A stretch of DNA of 64,000 nt from Ramlibacter tataouinensis (lineage in GTDB: Bacteria; Pseudomonadota; Gammaproteobacteria; Burkholderiales; Burkholderiaceae_C), in assembly GCA_002427815.1 (NCBI GenBank), contig DIZF01000016.1:184954-248953 (forward strand), in the 5' to 3' direction. Below the pieces are notes generated by a model. It made no database searches. It was not told where the DNA came from and saw only the letters and a program-made list of their open reading frames with translations. Shown piece by piece: positions 8,347-17,294 of this stretch. The translations under genes and the position numbers were made by a program. Position 1 is the stretch's first letter; every line of letters begins with the position of its first letter.

Positions 8347-9405
8347 TCAGCTCTCGAACAGGCCTGAACTTGCCTGGGGCGGTGTCACGCCCAGGTGACG
8401 GAACGCGGCCAGGGTCGCGATGCGGCCGCGCGGCGTGCGCTGCAGGTAGCCCTGCTGGATCAGGTAGGGCTCGATCACGTCCTCGATGGTGTCGCGCTCC
8501 TCGCCGATGCTCGCGGCGATGTTGTCCAGGCCGACCGGTCCGCCGTCGAAACGGTGGATCACCGCCTCCAGCAGCTTGCGGTCCATGACATCGAACCCTT
8601 GCGGATCGACGTCGAGCATCGCCAGCGCCAGGTGCGCGATCTCCTGCGAAATGTGGCCGCTGCCCTTGACGTCGGCATAGTCGCGCACCCGGCGCAGTAG
8701 GCGGTTGGCGACGCGCGGCGTGCCGCGCGAACGCCGGGCGATTTCGATGCCGCCCTGCTCGTCCATCGGTGCCTTCAGCAGCCCGGCGCTGCGTGTGACG
8801 ATGCGGGCCAGCTCCTCGGCCGTGTAGAACTCCAGCCGCGCGACGATGCCGAAGCGGTCGCGCAGCGGGCTGGTCAGCATGCCAGCCCGTGTGGTCGCGC
8901 CGACCAGCGTGAACGGCTGCAGGTCGAGCTTGATCGAGCGCGCGGCGGGACCTTCGCCAATCATGATGTCGATCTGGTAGTCCTCCAGCGCCGGATAGAG
9001 GATTTCCTCCACCACCGGCGACAGCCGGTGGATTTCGTCGATGAAGAGCACATCGTTCTTCTCGAGGTTGGTGAGCAGCGCGGCCAGATCCTTGGGCTTT
9101 TCCAGCACCGGCCCCGAGGTCTGGCGCAGGTTCACGCCCAGCTCGTGCGCGATGATGTGCGACAGCGTGGTCTTGCCCAGCCCCGGCGGGCCGAATAGCA
9201 GGACATGATCCAGCGCCTCGCCGCGCTTGCGGGCTGCGCCGATGAAGATCTCCAGCTGCTCGCGGATCTTGGCCTGGCCTACGTACTGGTCCAGCAGTTT
9301 GGGGCGCAGCGCCCGTTCGATCGCCTCTTCGTTGGGCGACGCCGGCGCGGCGGAGACCACCCGATGCGGCGGCGGCAGCTCGAAGTCGTCGGTCTGGATG
9401 GTCAC
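8347..9405 (-). CDS. ruvB: Holliday junction branch-migration ATPase RuvB
   Basis: 352 residues. Walker A FGPPGLGKTT, Walker B FIDEIHRL, sensor 1 GATTRAGML, arginine finger region SPLRDRFGI and the C-terminal winged-helix QGYLQRTPRGR are all clear. RuvB is the hexameric motor that, with RuvA, moves Holliday junctions during recombination repair. It begins 19 bases after the ruvA stop, the usual ruvAB order; ruvC is not in the window. Confidence 0.98.
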   Translation of the reverse strand: MTIQTDDFELPPPHRVVSAAPASPNEEAIERALRPKLLDQYVGQAKIREQLEIFIGAARKRGEALDHVLLFGPPGLGKTTLSHIIAHELGVNLRQTSGPVLEKPKDLAALLTNLEKNDVLFIDEIHRLSPVVEEILYPALEDYQIDIMIGEGPAARSIKLDLQPFTLVGATTRAGMLTSPLRDRFGIVARLEFYTAEELARIVTRSAGLLKAPMDEQGGIEIARRSRGTPRVANRLLRRVRDYADVKGSGHISQEIAHLALAMLDVDPQGFDVMDRKLLEAVIHRFDGGPVGLDNIAASIGEERDTIEDVIEPYLIQQGYLQRTPRGRIATLAAFRHLGVTPPQASSGLFES

Positions 9406-9424
9406 GTGATGCCCATGTCACTCA

Positions 9425-10000
9425 TTATTTTGCCAATGCTTTCAAAGCCTGCCGGATGCCTTCGCTCACGCCCACGTTCGTGGGCAGGGCCTTGAGCGAC
9501 GCGGCCGCTTCCTTGTCGCTGTAGCCCAGGGCCACCAGCGCCTGCAGGATGTCGGCCTGGGCATCGCTGGTCGCGCCGCCCGCGGCGAGCCCCAGGTCGG
9601 CGCCGAATCTGCCCTTGAGTTCCAGCAACAGCCGTTCGGCCGTCTTCTTGCCGATGCCCGGCACCTTGACCAGCCGGCCGGCGTCCTGGGCCGTCACCGC
9701 CTGCGCGATATCGGCCACGCTCATGCCCGAGAGGACGGACAGCGCCGTGCGCGGTCCGACGCCCGAGATCTTGATCAGCAGGCGAAAGGCATCGCGCTCG
9801 GCGGCGGAGCCAAAGCCGTAGAGGATCTGCGCATCCTCGCGCACCACGAAGTGCGTCAGCAGCGAGACCTTGTCGCCAACGCCGGGGAGGTTGTAGAAGG
9901 TGCTCATCGGCACGTGGACCTCGTAGCCCACGCCGTTGCAGTCCACCAGCACCTGCGGCGGATTCTTGTCGCCCAGCGTTCCAGTCAATTTGCCTATCAT
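9425..10000 (-). CDS. ruvA: Holliday junction-binding subunit RuvA
   Basis: 191 residues. The start MIGKLTGTL and GVGYEVHVP give the OB-fold domain I, LIKISGVGPRTALSVLSG and VPGIGKKTAERLLLELK are the two helix-hairpin-helix DNA-binding motifs, and the C-terminal domain III (residues about 145-191) contacts RuvB. The ATG at 10000 overlaps head to head with a possible phoH ATG at 9999, so the two genes are divergent with at most about 50 bases between starts. Confidence 0.97.
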   Translation of the reverse strand: MIGKLTGTLGDKNPPQVLVDCNGVGYEVHVPMSTFYNLPGVGDKVSLLTHFVVREDAQILYGFGSAAERDAFRLLIKISGVGPRTALSVLSGMSVADIAQAVTAQDAGRLVKVPGIGKKTAERLLLELKGRFGADLGLAAGGATSDAQADILQALVALGYSDKEAAASLKALPTNVGVSEGIRQALKALAK

Positions 10001-10049
10001 GGGGGTCCTCGGCCCTCGGGCCGTTTCGGGTTTCACCGGAATTATCGAC

Positions 10050-10994
10050 TTGATTCTCAAACATACCTTTTCACCGCCCAGCAACACCCGCCTGGCCCAC
10101 CTCTGCGGCCCCACCGACGAGCACCTGCGCACCGTCGAAACCGCATTGCAGGTGAGCATCGCGCACCGGCACGAGCAGTTCAGGATCGACGGCCCCAAGG
10201 CCAGGACCCAGCGCGCGATGGAAGTGCTGCAGGCCCTGTACGAAATCGCCGGCCGGCCGATCTCGGCGGAGAAGGTGCAATTGATGGTGGCCAGCGAAAG
10301 CGCGATGAGCGAGGACGAGGATGGGGCCCTCGTGCTGCACACGCGCCGCAGCGACCTCAAGGCGCGCAGCCCGAACCAGAGCGTCTACCTCGACAACATC
10401 GCCCATCACGACATCACCTTCGGCATCGGCCCGGCCGGCACCGGCAAGACCTACCTGGCGGTGGCCTGCGCCGTCGATGCGCTGGAACGCAGCGCCGTGC
10501 AGCGCATCGTCCTGACCCGGCCGGCGGTGGAAGCCGGCGAGAAGCTGGGTTTCCTGCCGGGTGACCTGGCGCAGAAGGTCGACCCCTACCTGCGGCCCCT
10601 GTACGACGCGCTGTACGACCTGATGGGTTTCGACAAGGTGGCGAAGGCCTTCGAGCGCAACGCGCTGGAGGTCGCGCCGCTGGCTTTCATGCGCGGCCGC
10701 ACCCTGAACAACGCCTTCGTCATCCTGGACGAGGCGCAGAACACCACGCCCGAGCAGATGAAGATGTTCCTCACGCGCATCGGCTTCGGCGCCAAGGCGG
10801 TGGTGACCGGCGACATCAGCCAGATCGACCTGCCCAAGGGCCAGCTCTCGGGCCTGGTGGAGGCCGAACGCATCCTCAAGCGCGTGAAGGGCATCGCGCA
10901 CACCCGCTTCACCAGCGCCGACGTGATGCGGCATCCGCTGGTGGCGCGCATCGTCGATGCCTACGATGCCGCCGGCAAGCGCGATGCCAAGTAG
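10050..10994 (+). CDS. PhoH family ATPase (PhoH-like, YbeZ group)
   Basis: 314 residues from the TTG at 10050, which gives the family-like beginning LILKHTFSPPSNTRLAHLCG; a longer ATG start at 9999 would add 17 residues of unlikely sequence. Walker A GPAGTGKTYLA, Walker B VILDEAQNTTPEQMKMFLTR and VVTGDISQIDLP are textbook PhoH/YbeZ. The protein is a predicted RNA-associated ATPase working with YbeY in ribosome/RNA quality control. ybeY follows and overlaps by 11 bases, the common phoH-ybeY pair. Confidence 0.93.
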   Translation: MILKHTFSPPSNTRLAHLCGPTDEHLRTVETALQVSIAHRHEQFRIDGPKARTQRAMEVLQALYEIAGRPISAEKVQLMVASESAMSEDEDGALVLHTRRSDLKARSPNQSVYLDNIAHHDITFGIGPAGTGKTYLAVACAVDALERSAVQRIVLTRPAVEAGEKLGFLPGDLAQKVDPYLRPLYDALYDLMGFDKVAKAFERNALEVAPLAFMRGRTLNNAFVILDEAQNTTPEQMKMFLTRIGFGAKAVVTGDISQIDLPKGQLSGLVEAERILKRVKGIAHTRFTSADVMRHPLVARIVDAYDAAGKRDAK

Positions 10995-11475
10995 GACCGC
11001 TCACCCGGCCGGGGCCGGCGCGCACGCGTTACCGCCCCTGGAACTGAGCCTGCAATTCGGCCGTTTCCCCGGCGTCGCGGCGCACCGGGCGGCGTTGCCG
11101 CGCACGGGTGTGGCTCGCTGGATGGCCCACGCCCTGGCCCGCCCCGGAGAGATCGGGGTGCGGATCGTCGACGAGGACGACGGGCGGGCCCTGAACCTGC
11201 AGTACCGAGGCAAGGACTACGCAACCAATGTGCTGACCTTCGACTATGCGCGCGAGCCGGTGGTGATGGCCGACCTCGTGCTGTGCGCGCCGGTGATTGA
11301 GCGCGAGGCGCGCGCACAGCGCAAGACCCTGGCCGCCCATTACGCGCACCTGCTGGTCCACGGGACGCTGCACGCGCAGGGCTACGACCACGAGACCAGC
11401 GAGCGCGATGCGCTGGAGATGGAGACGCTGGAAATCCTGCTGCTCGCGTCGCTGGGGTTCGCGAATCCGTATTGA
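10984..11475 (+). CDS. ybeY: Endoribonuclease YbeY (rRNA maturation factor)
   Basis: 163 residues. The zinc-binding signature appears as HLLVHGTLHAQGYDHE (His-x3-His-x5-His), with the preceding YRGKDYATNVLTFDY as second family motif. YbeY takes part in 16S rRNA 3'-end processing and ribosome quality control. The ATG at 10984 overlaps the end of the phoH-like gene; an in-frame ATG at 10957 is possible but would push the overlap to 38 bases. The N-terminal 20 residues are Ala/Pro-rich and not conserved. Confidence 0.93.
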   Translation: MPSRTAHPAGAGAHALPPLELSLQFGRFPGVAAHRAALPRTGVARWMAHALARPGEIGVRIVDEDDGRALNLQYRGKDYATNVLTFDYAREPVVMADLVLCAPVIEREARAQRKTLAAHYAHLLVHGTLHAQGYDHETSERDALEMETLEILLLASLGFANPY

Positions 11476-11504
11476 AGATCGGTTCGCGGACGATGCGATG
11501 AAGC

Positions 11505-11945
11505 TCAGATGACCCGCAACGGAATCGTCACCGGCCCGTCGTTGACCAGGTGCACCTTCATGTCGGCGGCGAACTCACCGGTCTGCACCACCGGATGAGC
11601 CTGCCGGGCCTGCGCCACCAGATACTCGTAGAGGCGCCGCCCCTCGTCCGGCGCGGCGGCATTGGTGAAGCTGGGGCGGTTGCCGCCGGAGGTGTCGGCC
11701 GCCAGCGTGAACTGGCTCACCAGCAACAGCCCGCCTCGAATGTCCTGCACGCTGCGGTTCATCTTGCCGGCTTCGTCGCTGAAGATGCGCAGCTTCAGGA
11801 TCTTCGCCAGCAGCTTGTCGGCTTGCGCCTCGACATCTCCCCGCTCGGCACAGACCAGCACCAGCAGGCCGGGGCCGATTTCTCCAACGGCCCGCCCCTG
11901 CACCTCCACCCGCGCCTGGCTCACGCGCTGGATCACGCTGATCAC
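11505..11945 (-). CDS. dtd: D-aminoacyl-tRNA deacylase
   Basis: 146 residues. SQFTLAADTSGGNRPSF contains the active-site Ser-Gln-x-Thr motif and the C-terminal LVNDGPVTIPL carries the Gly-cisPro-like motif (here GP) used for chiral proofreading. Dtd removes D-amino acids and glycine from mischarged tRNAs. The GTG at 11945 overlaps the upstream stop as GTGA, so translation is probably coupled to the CDF exporter gene. It converges with ybeY, whose stop is 29 bases away. Confidence 0.95.
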   Translation of the reverse strand: MISVIQRVSQARVEVQGRAVGEIGPGLLVLVCAERGDVEAQADKLLAKILKLRIFSDEAGKMNRSVQDIRGGLLLVSQFTLAADTSGGNRPSFTNAAAPDEGRRLYEYLVAQARQAHPVVQTGEFAADMKVHLVNDGPVTIPLRVI

Positions 11946-12859
11946 AGCGGGTCTTTCTCGACGTCGAAGTGCGCTTCGACATCGCTCGGCAGCAGCTGGA
12001 TGGTGGCGCGCAGGCCCGGCACCGAGCTCATCAGCGCCTGTTCGACCGAAGCGCGCAGCGCGGCCGCGCGCCCCAGTGACCAGCTCGCCGGCATGTGCAT
12101 GTGCAGATCGACGAAGCGCCGCTGGCCGGATCTGCGGCTGGAGATGTGATCGAAGCGGATGGTGTGATGCTGGAATTCGGCCAGTGTCTTTTCGATTTCG
12201 GCCATGATCTCGGGCTCCAGCGCCTCGTCCATCAGGCCTTGCGACGATTTCCACATCAGCGAGGCGCCCTCGCGCAGGATGTTCAGCGCCACCCCGATCG
12301 CCACGAGCGGGTCCAGCCAGATCCACCCCGTCAAGGCGACCAGCCCGACGCCCGCCACCACGCCGGCCGACGTCCACACATCGGTGATGAGGTGGCGCGC
12401 ATCGCCCTCCAGCGCGATGGAACGGTGCCGGCGACCCGACAGCAGCAAGGCCCAGGCCAGCACGCCATTGAGGGCCGAGCTGAGCACCGCCAGCGCCAGG
12501 CCCCAGCCCAGCTGTTCGAGCGGCTGCGGGCTCAGCAGGCGCTGCACAGCAGCCCAGATGATGCCCAGCGCGGCCACCAGGATCATCAGGCCCTCGAAAC
12601 CCGACGAGAAATATTCCGCCTTGTGATGGCCGTAGGGATGGTCGGCGTCGGCGGGACGGCTGGCGATGGTGACCATCAGCAGCGCGAACACGGCGCTGGC
12701 CAGGTTGACGAGCGACTCCATCGCGTCGGACAGCAGGCCCATCGAATCGGTGATCCACCAGGCCAGCGTCTTCAGCACGATCGTGATGATCGCGACCAGT
12801 ATGGAAACGCGCAGCAGGAGCTGGGGCGGAAGATTGCTGACGGCCGGGACGAAGGGCAT
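11942..12859 (-). CDS. Cation diffusion facilitator family metal exporter
   Basis: 305 residues. Six membrane helices fill residues about 12-220, with the metal-site pattern in TM2 (SMGLLSDAMESLVN) and TM5 (HLITDVWTSAGVV). HPYGHHKAEYFSSG is the cytoplasmic HPxGH motif, and the C-terminal domain (residues 225-305) has the ferredoxin-like CDF fold with VDLHMHMPASW. CDF proteins export Zn, Fe, Co or Mn in exchange for protons. TM2 shows S-x3-D and TM5 H-x3-D, a Zn/Cd/Co-like arrangement, but the metal cannot be fixed by eye. Confidence 0.92.
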   Translation of the reverse strand: MPFVPAVSNLPPQLLLRVSILVAIITIVLKTLAWWITDSMGLLSDAMESLVNLASAVFALLMVTIASRPADADHPYGHHKAEYFSSGFEGLMILVAALGIIWAAVQRLLSPQPLEQLGWGLALAVLSSALNGVLAWALLLSGRRHRSIALEGDARHLITDVWTSAGVVAGVGLVALTGWIWLDPLVAIGVALNILREGASLMWKSSQGLMDEALEPEIMAEIEKTLAEFQHHTIRFDHISSRRSGQRRFVDLHMHMPASWSLGRAAALRASVEQALMSSVPGLRATIQLLPSDVEAHFDVEKDPL

Positions 12860-12926
12860 GTGGCGGATTGTGCAGGCAGGCGCCGGAAGCCGGGCTTTGC
12901 GCTGAAACGGCGATGTTGCCGCGGGC

Positions 12927-14162
12927 TCAGTCGGTGAGCGTCACCCTGGCGAACTTGCGCTTGCCCACCTGCACGACATAAGTCCCCGCCTCGAGCTTGA
13001 GCCCCTTGTCGGCGATCACGCCGGAATCGACGCGCACACCGCCGCCCTCGATCAGGCGGCCGGCTTCGCTGGTCGAGGGCGCCAGCCCCGCCTGTTTGAG
13101 CAGCGCCGCTATGCCCAGCGGTGCCCCGCCGAGCTGGACCTCGGGAATATCGGCGGGCACCCCGCCGCGACTGCGGTTGATGAAGTCCTGCTCGGCTGCA
13201 TCGGCCGCCGCTGCGCTGTGAAAGCGCGCCGTGATTTCCTTGGCCAGCAGCACCTTGGCGTCCTTGGGATTGCGTCCACCCTTCACTTCTTCGCGCAGCG
13301 CCCCGATCTCGGCCTCGCTGCGAAAGCTCAACAAGGTGTACCAGCGCCACATCAGCTCGTCGGAAATCGAGAGCACCTTGGCGAACATGGTGTTCGCGTC
13401 TTCATTGATGCCGATGTAGTTGTTCTTGCTCTTGGACATCTTCTCGATGCCGTCGAGCCCCTCCAGCAGCGGCATGGTCAGGATGCACTGGGGCTCCTGG
13501 CCGTATTCCTGCTGCAGGTGGCGCCCCATCAGCAGGTTGAACTTCTGGTCGGTGCCGCCGAGTTCGAGGTCGGACCTGAGCGCGACCGAATCGTAGCCCT
13601 GCATCAACGGGTACAGGAATTCATGCACCGAGATCGAGCGGCCGTCCTTGAAGCGCTGGCTGAAGTCGTCTCGCTCCATCATGCGCGCCACCGTGTAGCG
13701 GGATGCCAGCTGGATCATGCCGCGGGCGCCCAAGGGGTCGCTCCACTCGCTGTTGTAGCGGATCTCGGTGCGCGCCGGGTCGAGCACCAGGCTGGCCTGC
13801 CGGTAATAGGTCTGGGCGTTCTCCTTGATCTGCTCGGCCGTGAGCGGCGGCCGCGTGGTGTTGCGGCCTGAGGGATCGCCGATCATGGAGGTGAAATCAC
13901 CGATCAGGAAGATGACCGTGTGCCCCAGATCCTGCAATTGCCGCATCTTGTTGAGCACCACGGTGTGTCCGACATGAATGTCAGGCGCTGTAGGATCAAG
14001 TCCCAGTTTGATCCGCAGCGGGACCTTCATGGCCTCGGATCTGGCGAGTTTTTGGACCCATTCGTCCTGCGGCAGCAGCTCCTGGACGCCCCGCAAGCTG
14101 ATCGCCAGCGCCTCCTCCACACAATCCGTAACCGGATAGTTTGTAACAACGTCTTGATTCAT
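12927..14162 (-). CDS. tyrS: Tyrosyl-tRNA synthetase
   Basis: 411 residues. The class I HIGH motif appears as HVGHT (in APDIHVGHTVVL) and KMSKS as EKMSKSKNNYIG. The C-terminal S4-like RNA-binding domain covers about residues 345-411. This is the TyrRS form of about 400 residues common in proteobacteria with the short HxGHT-type motif. The ATG at 14162 gives MNQDVV; upstream frame continues but lacks family sequence. Divergent from the M23 peptidase gene across a 170-base gap. Confidence 0.96.
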   Translation of the reverse strand: MNQDVVTNYPVTDCVEEALAISLRGVQELLPQDEWVQKLARSEAMKVPLRIKLGLDPTAPDIHVGHTVVLNKMRQLQDLGHTVIFLIGDFTSMIGDPSGRNTTRPPLTAEQIKENAQTYYRQASLVLDPARTEIRYNSEWSDPLGARGMIQLASRYTVARMMERDDFSQRFKDGRSISVHEFLYPLMQGYDSVALRSDLELGGTDQKFNLLMGRHLQQEYGQEPQCILTMPLLEGLDGIEKMSKSKNNYIGINEDANTMFAKVLSISDELMWRWYTLLSFRSEAEIGALREEVKGGRNPKDAKVLLAKEITARFHSAAAADAAEQDFINRSRGGVPADIPEVQLGGAPLGIAALLKQAGLAPSTSEAGRLIEGGGVRVDSGVIADKGLKLEAGTYVVQVGKRKFARVTLTD

Positions 14163-14332
14163 AAGGGGTTTTTTCTGGCCTGGCGCTCGGGGGCTGGCTA
14201 TACTCGCGCCAGACTTTCGTGATGCCGATTCTAATTGCGGCACTTTCCCCCGGATTAGGTGCACGCAGGTAACGCAGGGGAATCGCCCGCTCTCCTGTAG
14301 GACAAAGCTGACCCCTTGTAAGGAACGATCCA

Positions 14333-15691
14333 TTGAAGAAGAACGGTTTGATCGCCGCCGGCGAACAGCTTTTATCGCGCGCAGCCCATGCGCTGGAACA
14401 CCACCCCAAACACGTTACTGCCCTGGTCGCCGCCCTGCTGCTTGGTGGCGGCGGCACTGCGTTCGCCGTGGCATCGCTCGACCCGGCGCCGCCCGTGGAG
14501 GTGCGCCAGGTGCTGGAGGCCGTTCAGCCTTTACCGGTGGAAGAGCAATTGCAGGCGCTCGACCTGCAGGGCATCGATCTGTTCCGCACCGACATCACGC
14601 GTGCCAACGATACCGCGGAGGCCTTGCTGTCGCGCCTGGGCGTCGATGACCCGGCCGCCGTGGCGTTTCTGCGCAAGGACGCCACCTTCCGGGCCCAACT
14701 GCTGGGCCACGCCGGTCGCAGCGTCACCGTCGAGGCGGACGGGGCGCACGCGCTGCACAAGCTGAGTGCCCGCTGGGCGCCGGAAGACAACGGGACATTC
14801 CGGCGGCTGGTGATCGAACGCACGCCCCAGGGCCATTTCGCATCGCACGTCGAACTGGCCGCGCTGGTGGCGACCACCCGCATGGGCAGCGCCACCATTC
14901 GCTCTTCGCTGTTCGGCGCCGCCGACGAAGCCAGGATCCCCGACAGCGTGGTCAGCCAGATCATCGACATCCTTTCGCGCGACATCGACTTTCACCACGC
15001 CCTGCACAGCGGCGATCGCTTCAACGTGGTCTACGAAGCGCTTGAAGCGGACGGCGAAGCGCTGCGCACCGGCCGGGTCCTCTCGGTCGAGTTCGTCAAC
15101 AACGGCCAGTCGCACCAGGCCATGTGGTTCCAGGAGCCCGGCCAGAAGGGCGGCTATTTCACGCTGGACGGCAAGAGCCTGGAGAGCTCGTACCTGGCAT
15201 CGCCGGTGAAGTTCTCCCGCATCACCAGCGGCTTCGAAATGCGCTTCCATCCCATCCTGCACATATGGAAAGCCCACCTCGGCATCGACTATGCCGGCGC
15301 CATCGGCACCCCGGTGCGCGTCGTGGGCGACGGCTTGGTGGAGTTTGCCGGTGTGCAGAACGGTTTCGGCAATGTCGTGATGGTCAGGCACAACAGCAGT
15401 GATGAGACCCTTTACGCCCACTTGAGCCGGATCGACGTGCATCGCGGCCAGAACGTCAGCCAGGGGCAGCGAATCGGCGCCATCGGCGCCACCGGCTGGG
15501 CGACCGGCCCGCATCTGCACTTCGAATTCCGGGTGAACGGCATGCACCAGGACCCGGCGCAGTACGCCCGGCGCAGCGATGCCCGGACGCTGTCGGCCGA
15601 GGCGAAGCCCGCCTTCGACCAGTTGGCTCGTTCAATGCGTGCCCAACTGGCGGCGGCGGCATCCGAAAACGTTGTCGCCAGCGCCAACTAA
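14333..15691 (+). CDS. M23 family metallopeptidase (murein endopeptidase-like)
   Basis: 452 residues. One N-terminal membrane helix (about 28-48) anchors a periplasmic protein. The peptidase domain at roughly 310-415 has the first zinc ligands in HLGIDYAG (His and Asp) and the HxH motif in GPHLHFEFRV. An OapA/LysM-like intermediate region contains HSGDRFNVVYE. Such enzymes cleave peptidoglycan cross-links (MepM/DD-endopeptidase group). The TTG start at 14333 is supported by AAGGAA at 14319-14324. Its place beside anmK suggests a peptidoglycan turnover neighbourhood. Confidence 0.9.
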   Translation: MKKNGLIAAGEQLLSRAAHALEHHPKHVTALVAALLLGGGGTAFAVASLDPAPPVEVRQVLEAVQPLPVEEQLQALDLQGIDLFRTDITRANDTAEALLSRLGVDDPAAVAFLRKDATFRAQLLGHAGRSVTVEADGAHALHKLSARWAPEDNGTFRRLVIERTPQGHFASHVELAALVATTRMGSATIRSSLFGAADEARIPDSVVSQIIDILSRDIDFHHALHSGDRFNVVYEALEADGEALRTGRVLSVEFVNNGQSHQAMWFQEPGQKGGYFTLDGKSLESSYLASPVKFSRITSGFEMRFHPILHIWKAHLGIDYAGAIGTPVRVVGDGLVEFAGVQNGFGNVVMVRHNSSDETLYAHLSRIDVHRGQNVSQGQRIGAIGATGWATGPHLHFEFRVNGMHQDPAQYARRSDARTLSAEAKPAFDQLARSMRAQLAAAASENVVASAN

Positions 15692-15741
15692 GGGCCGCAC
15701 GCGGCGCGGCTTGCCGCCGGGCAAGCCGCTAACATCCCCGC

Positions 15742-16851
15742 ATGCCTGACTTCTATATCGGTCTCATGTCCGGTACGTCATTGGACGGCGTGGACGGCGT
15801 GTTGGTGGACTTCTCCCCGACCGCGCCCCCGGTGATAGCACATGCCGGAGCGCCGTTTCCGGACGCATTGCGGGCTGAAATGCTGGCACTCAACGCAAGC
15901 GGGCCGGATGAGTTGCACCGCGCCGCACTGGCGGCCAATGGGCTGATGCGCCTGTACGCGGACGTCGTTGCGCAATTGCTGGAGCGCGCCGGGGTCGGCG
16001 CTTCGTCGATCCAGGCCATAGGTGCGCACGGCCAGACCGTCCGGCACCGGCCACAGGAATTCGACGCCACCGGCTACACGATCCAGCTGTGCCAGCCGGC
16101 GCTGCTGGCCGAACTGACGGGCATTGACGTCGTGGCCGATTTCCGCAGCCGCGATGTTGCGGCCGGCGGCCAGGGCGCGCCGCTCGCACCCTTCTTTCAC
16201 CAGGCGCTGTTCGGCCGCCGCGGCGAGACCGTGGGCGTGCTCAACATCGGCGGCATCTCCAATCTCACGCTGCTGCGCGCCGATGGCTCGATGCTGGGCT
16301 TCGACTGCGGCCCGGGCAACGCGCTGATGGACAGCTGGTGCGCGCAGCACAAGGGGCGCCCTTACGACGCCGAGGGCGCCTGGGCCGCGGCCGGGCAGCC
16401 TTTGCCGGCATTGCTCGACGTGCTGCTGGGCGACCCTTACTTCCGCCGGCTGCCGCCCAAGAGCACCGGCCGCGACCTGTTCAGCCAGACCTGGCTGCAG
16501 GGACATCTGCGGGCATTCGGCCTGGCCGACCCGGCCGACGTACAGGCCACCTTGACCGAGTTGACGGCCACCGTCTGCAGCGCGGACGTGCTGCGCCACC
16601 AGCGGGACCTGAGCCGATTGATCGTCTGCGGCGGCGGCGCGCTCAATTCGCACCTCATGCGTCGATTGAGCGCCCTGCTGCCCGGCACGCAGGTGTCGTC
16701 CAGCGCCGATTGGGGCCTGCCCCCGCTGCAGGTCGAGGCCACCGCCTTCGCCTGGCTGGCCCGCAGGACGATGCAGCGGGAAGAACTCGCGCTGCAAAGC
16801 ATCACGGGCGCCAAAGGCGCCCGTGTGCTGGGTTGTGTATATCCGGCCTAG
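15742..16851 (+). CDS. anmK: Anhydro-N-acetylmuramic acid kinase
   Basis: 369 residues. The N-terminal MSGTSLDGVDGVL, the mid motif VADFRSRDVAAGGQGAPL and NIGGISNLT, followed by FDCGPGNALMD, define AnmK, which converts recycled anhydroMurNAc to MurNAc-6-phosphate. It begins 50 bases after the M23 peptidase stop and shares its direction. A perfect inverted repeat at 16803-16825 lies in the last codons. Confidence 0.96.
   Translation: MPDFYIGLMSGTSLDGVDGVLVDFSPTAPPVIAHAGAPFPDALRAEMLALNASGPDELHRAALAANGLMRLYADVVAQLLERAGVGASSIQAIGAHGQTVRHRPQEFDATGYTIQLCQPALLAELTGIDVVADFRSRDVAAGGQGAPLAPFFHQALFGRRGETVGVLNIGGISNLTLLRADGSMLGFDCGPGNALMDSWCAQHKGRPYDAEGAWAAAGQPLPALLDVLLGDPYFRRLPPKSTGRDLFSQTWLQGHLRAFGLADPADVQATLTELTATVCSADVLRHQRDLSRLIVCGGGALNSHLMRRLSALLPGTQVSSSADWGLPPLQVEATAFAWLARRTMQREELALQSITGAKGARVLGCVYPA
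16803..16825. other. Perfect inverted repeat at the anmK 3' end
   Basis: Ten-base arms (CACGGGCGCC and GGCGCCCGTG) flank AAA. There is no following T-run on either strand within a few bases, so it is not a standard intrinsic terminator, but it is strong enough to stabilise an mRNA end between the convergent anmK and erpA genes. Confidence 0.6.
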
Positions 16852-16869
16852 CCGGCGGCTGGCCCGACC

Positions 16870-17235
16870 TCAGGTCGAAAAACTGGACCCGCAGCCGCAG
16901 GTGCTGTTGGCGTTGGGATTCTTGATCACGAACTGCGCCCCCTGCAGGTCTTCCTTGTAGTCGATTTCGGCGCCCACCAGGTACTGGTAGCTCATGGCGT
17001 CGATCAGCAGCGAGACGCCGTTCTTGGTCATCACCGTGTCGTCGTCGTTGGTGACTTCGTCGAAGGTGAAGCCGTACTGGAATCCGGAGCAACCGCCGCC
17101 TTGCACGAACACGCGCAGCTTCAGCTCCGGATTGCCTTCCTCGGCAATCAGGTCGGCCACCTTGGCGGCCGCGCTGTCGGTGAAGAGCAGGGGGGCGGGC
17201 ATTTCGGTCTGGACATTGTCGGCAAGTGCGCTCAT
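16870..17235 (-). CDS. erpA: Iron-sulphur insertion protein ErpA (A-type carrier)
   Basis: 121 residues. The three conserved Cys are present in GGGCSGFQYGF and CGCGSSF at the C-terminus. The N-terminal extension and SAAAKVADLIAEEGNP are typical of ErpA, which delivers [Fe-S] clusters to apo-enzymes including those of isoprenoid synthesis. It is convergent with anmK and follows the bactofilin gene on the same strand by 59 bases. Confidence 0.94.
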   Translation of the reverse strand: MSALADNVQTEMPAPLLFTDSAAAKVADLIAEEGNPELKLRVFVQGGGCSGFQYGFTFDEVTNDDDTVMTKNGVSLLIDAMSYQYLVGAEIDYKEDLQGAQFVIKNPNANSTCGCGSSFST

Positions 17236-17294
17236 AGGTACCTCGGGGAATGGCGGGCTGTCAAATACTACTGCAAATCGCTCGGGAATTCATC

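Noticed and set aside
7034..9421. A minus-strand frame suggesting fusion of RuvB with the adaptor protein
   Set aside because: The upstream part is out of frame with ruvB; the adaptor starts at the ATG at 8314 just before its membrane anchor.
14190..14210. TATACT at 14199 as a bidirectional promoter for tyrS and the M23 peptidase
   Set aside because: No convincing -35 on either strand; too weak to list.
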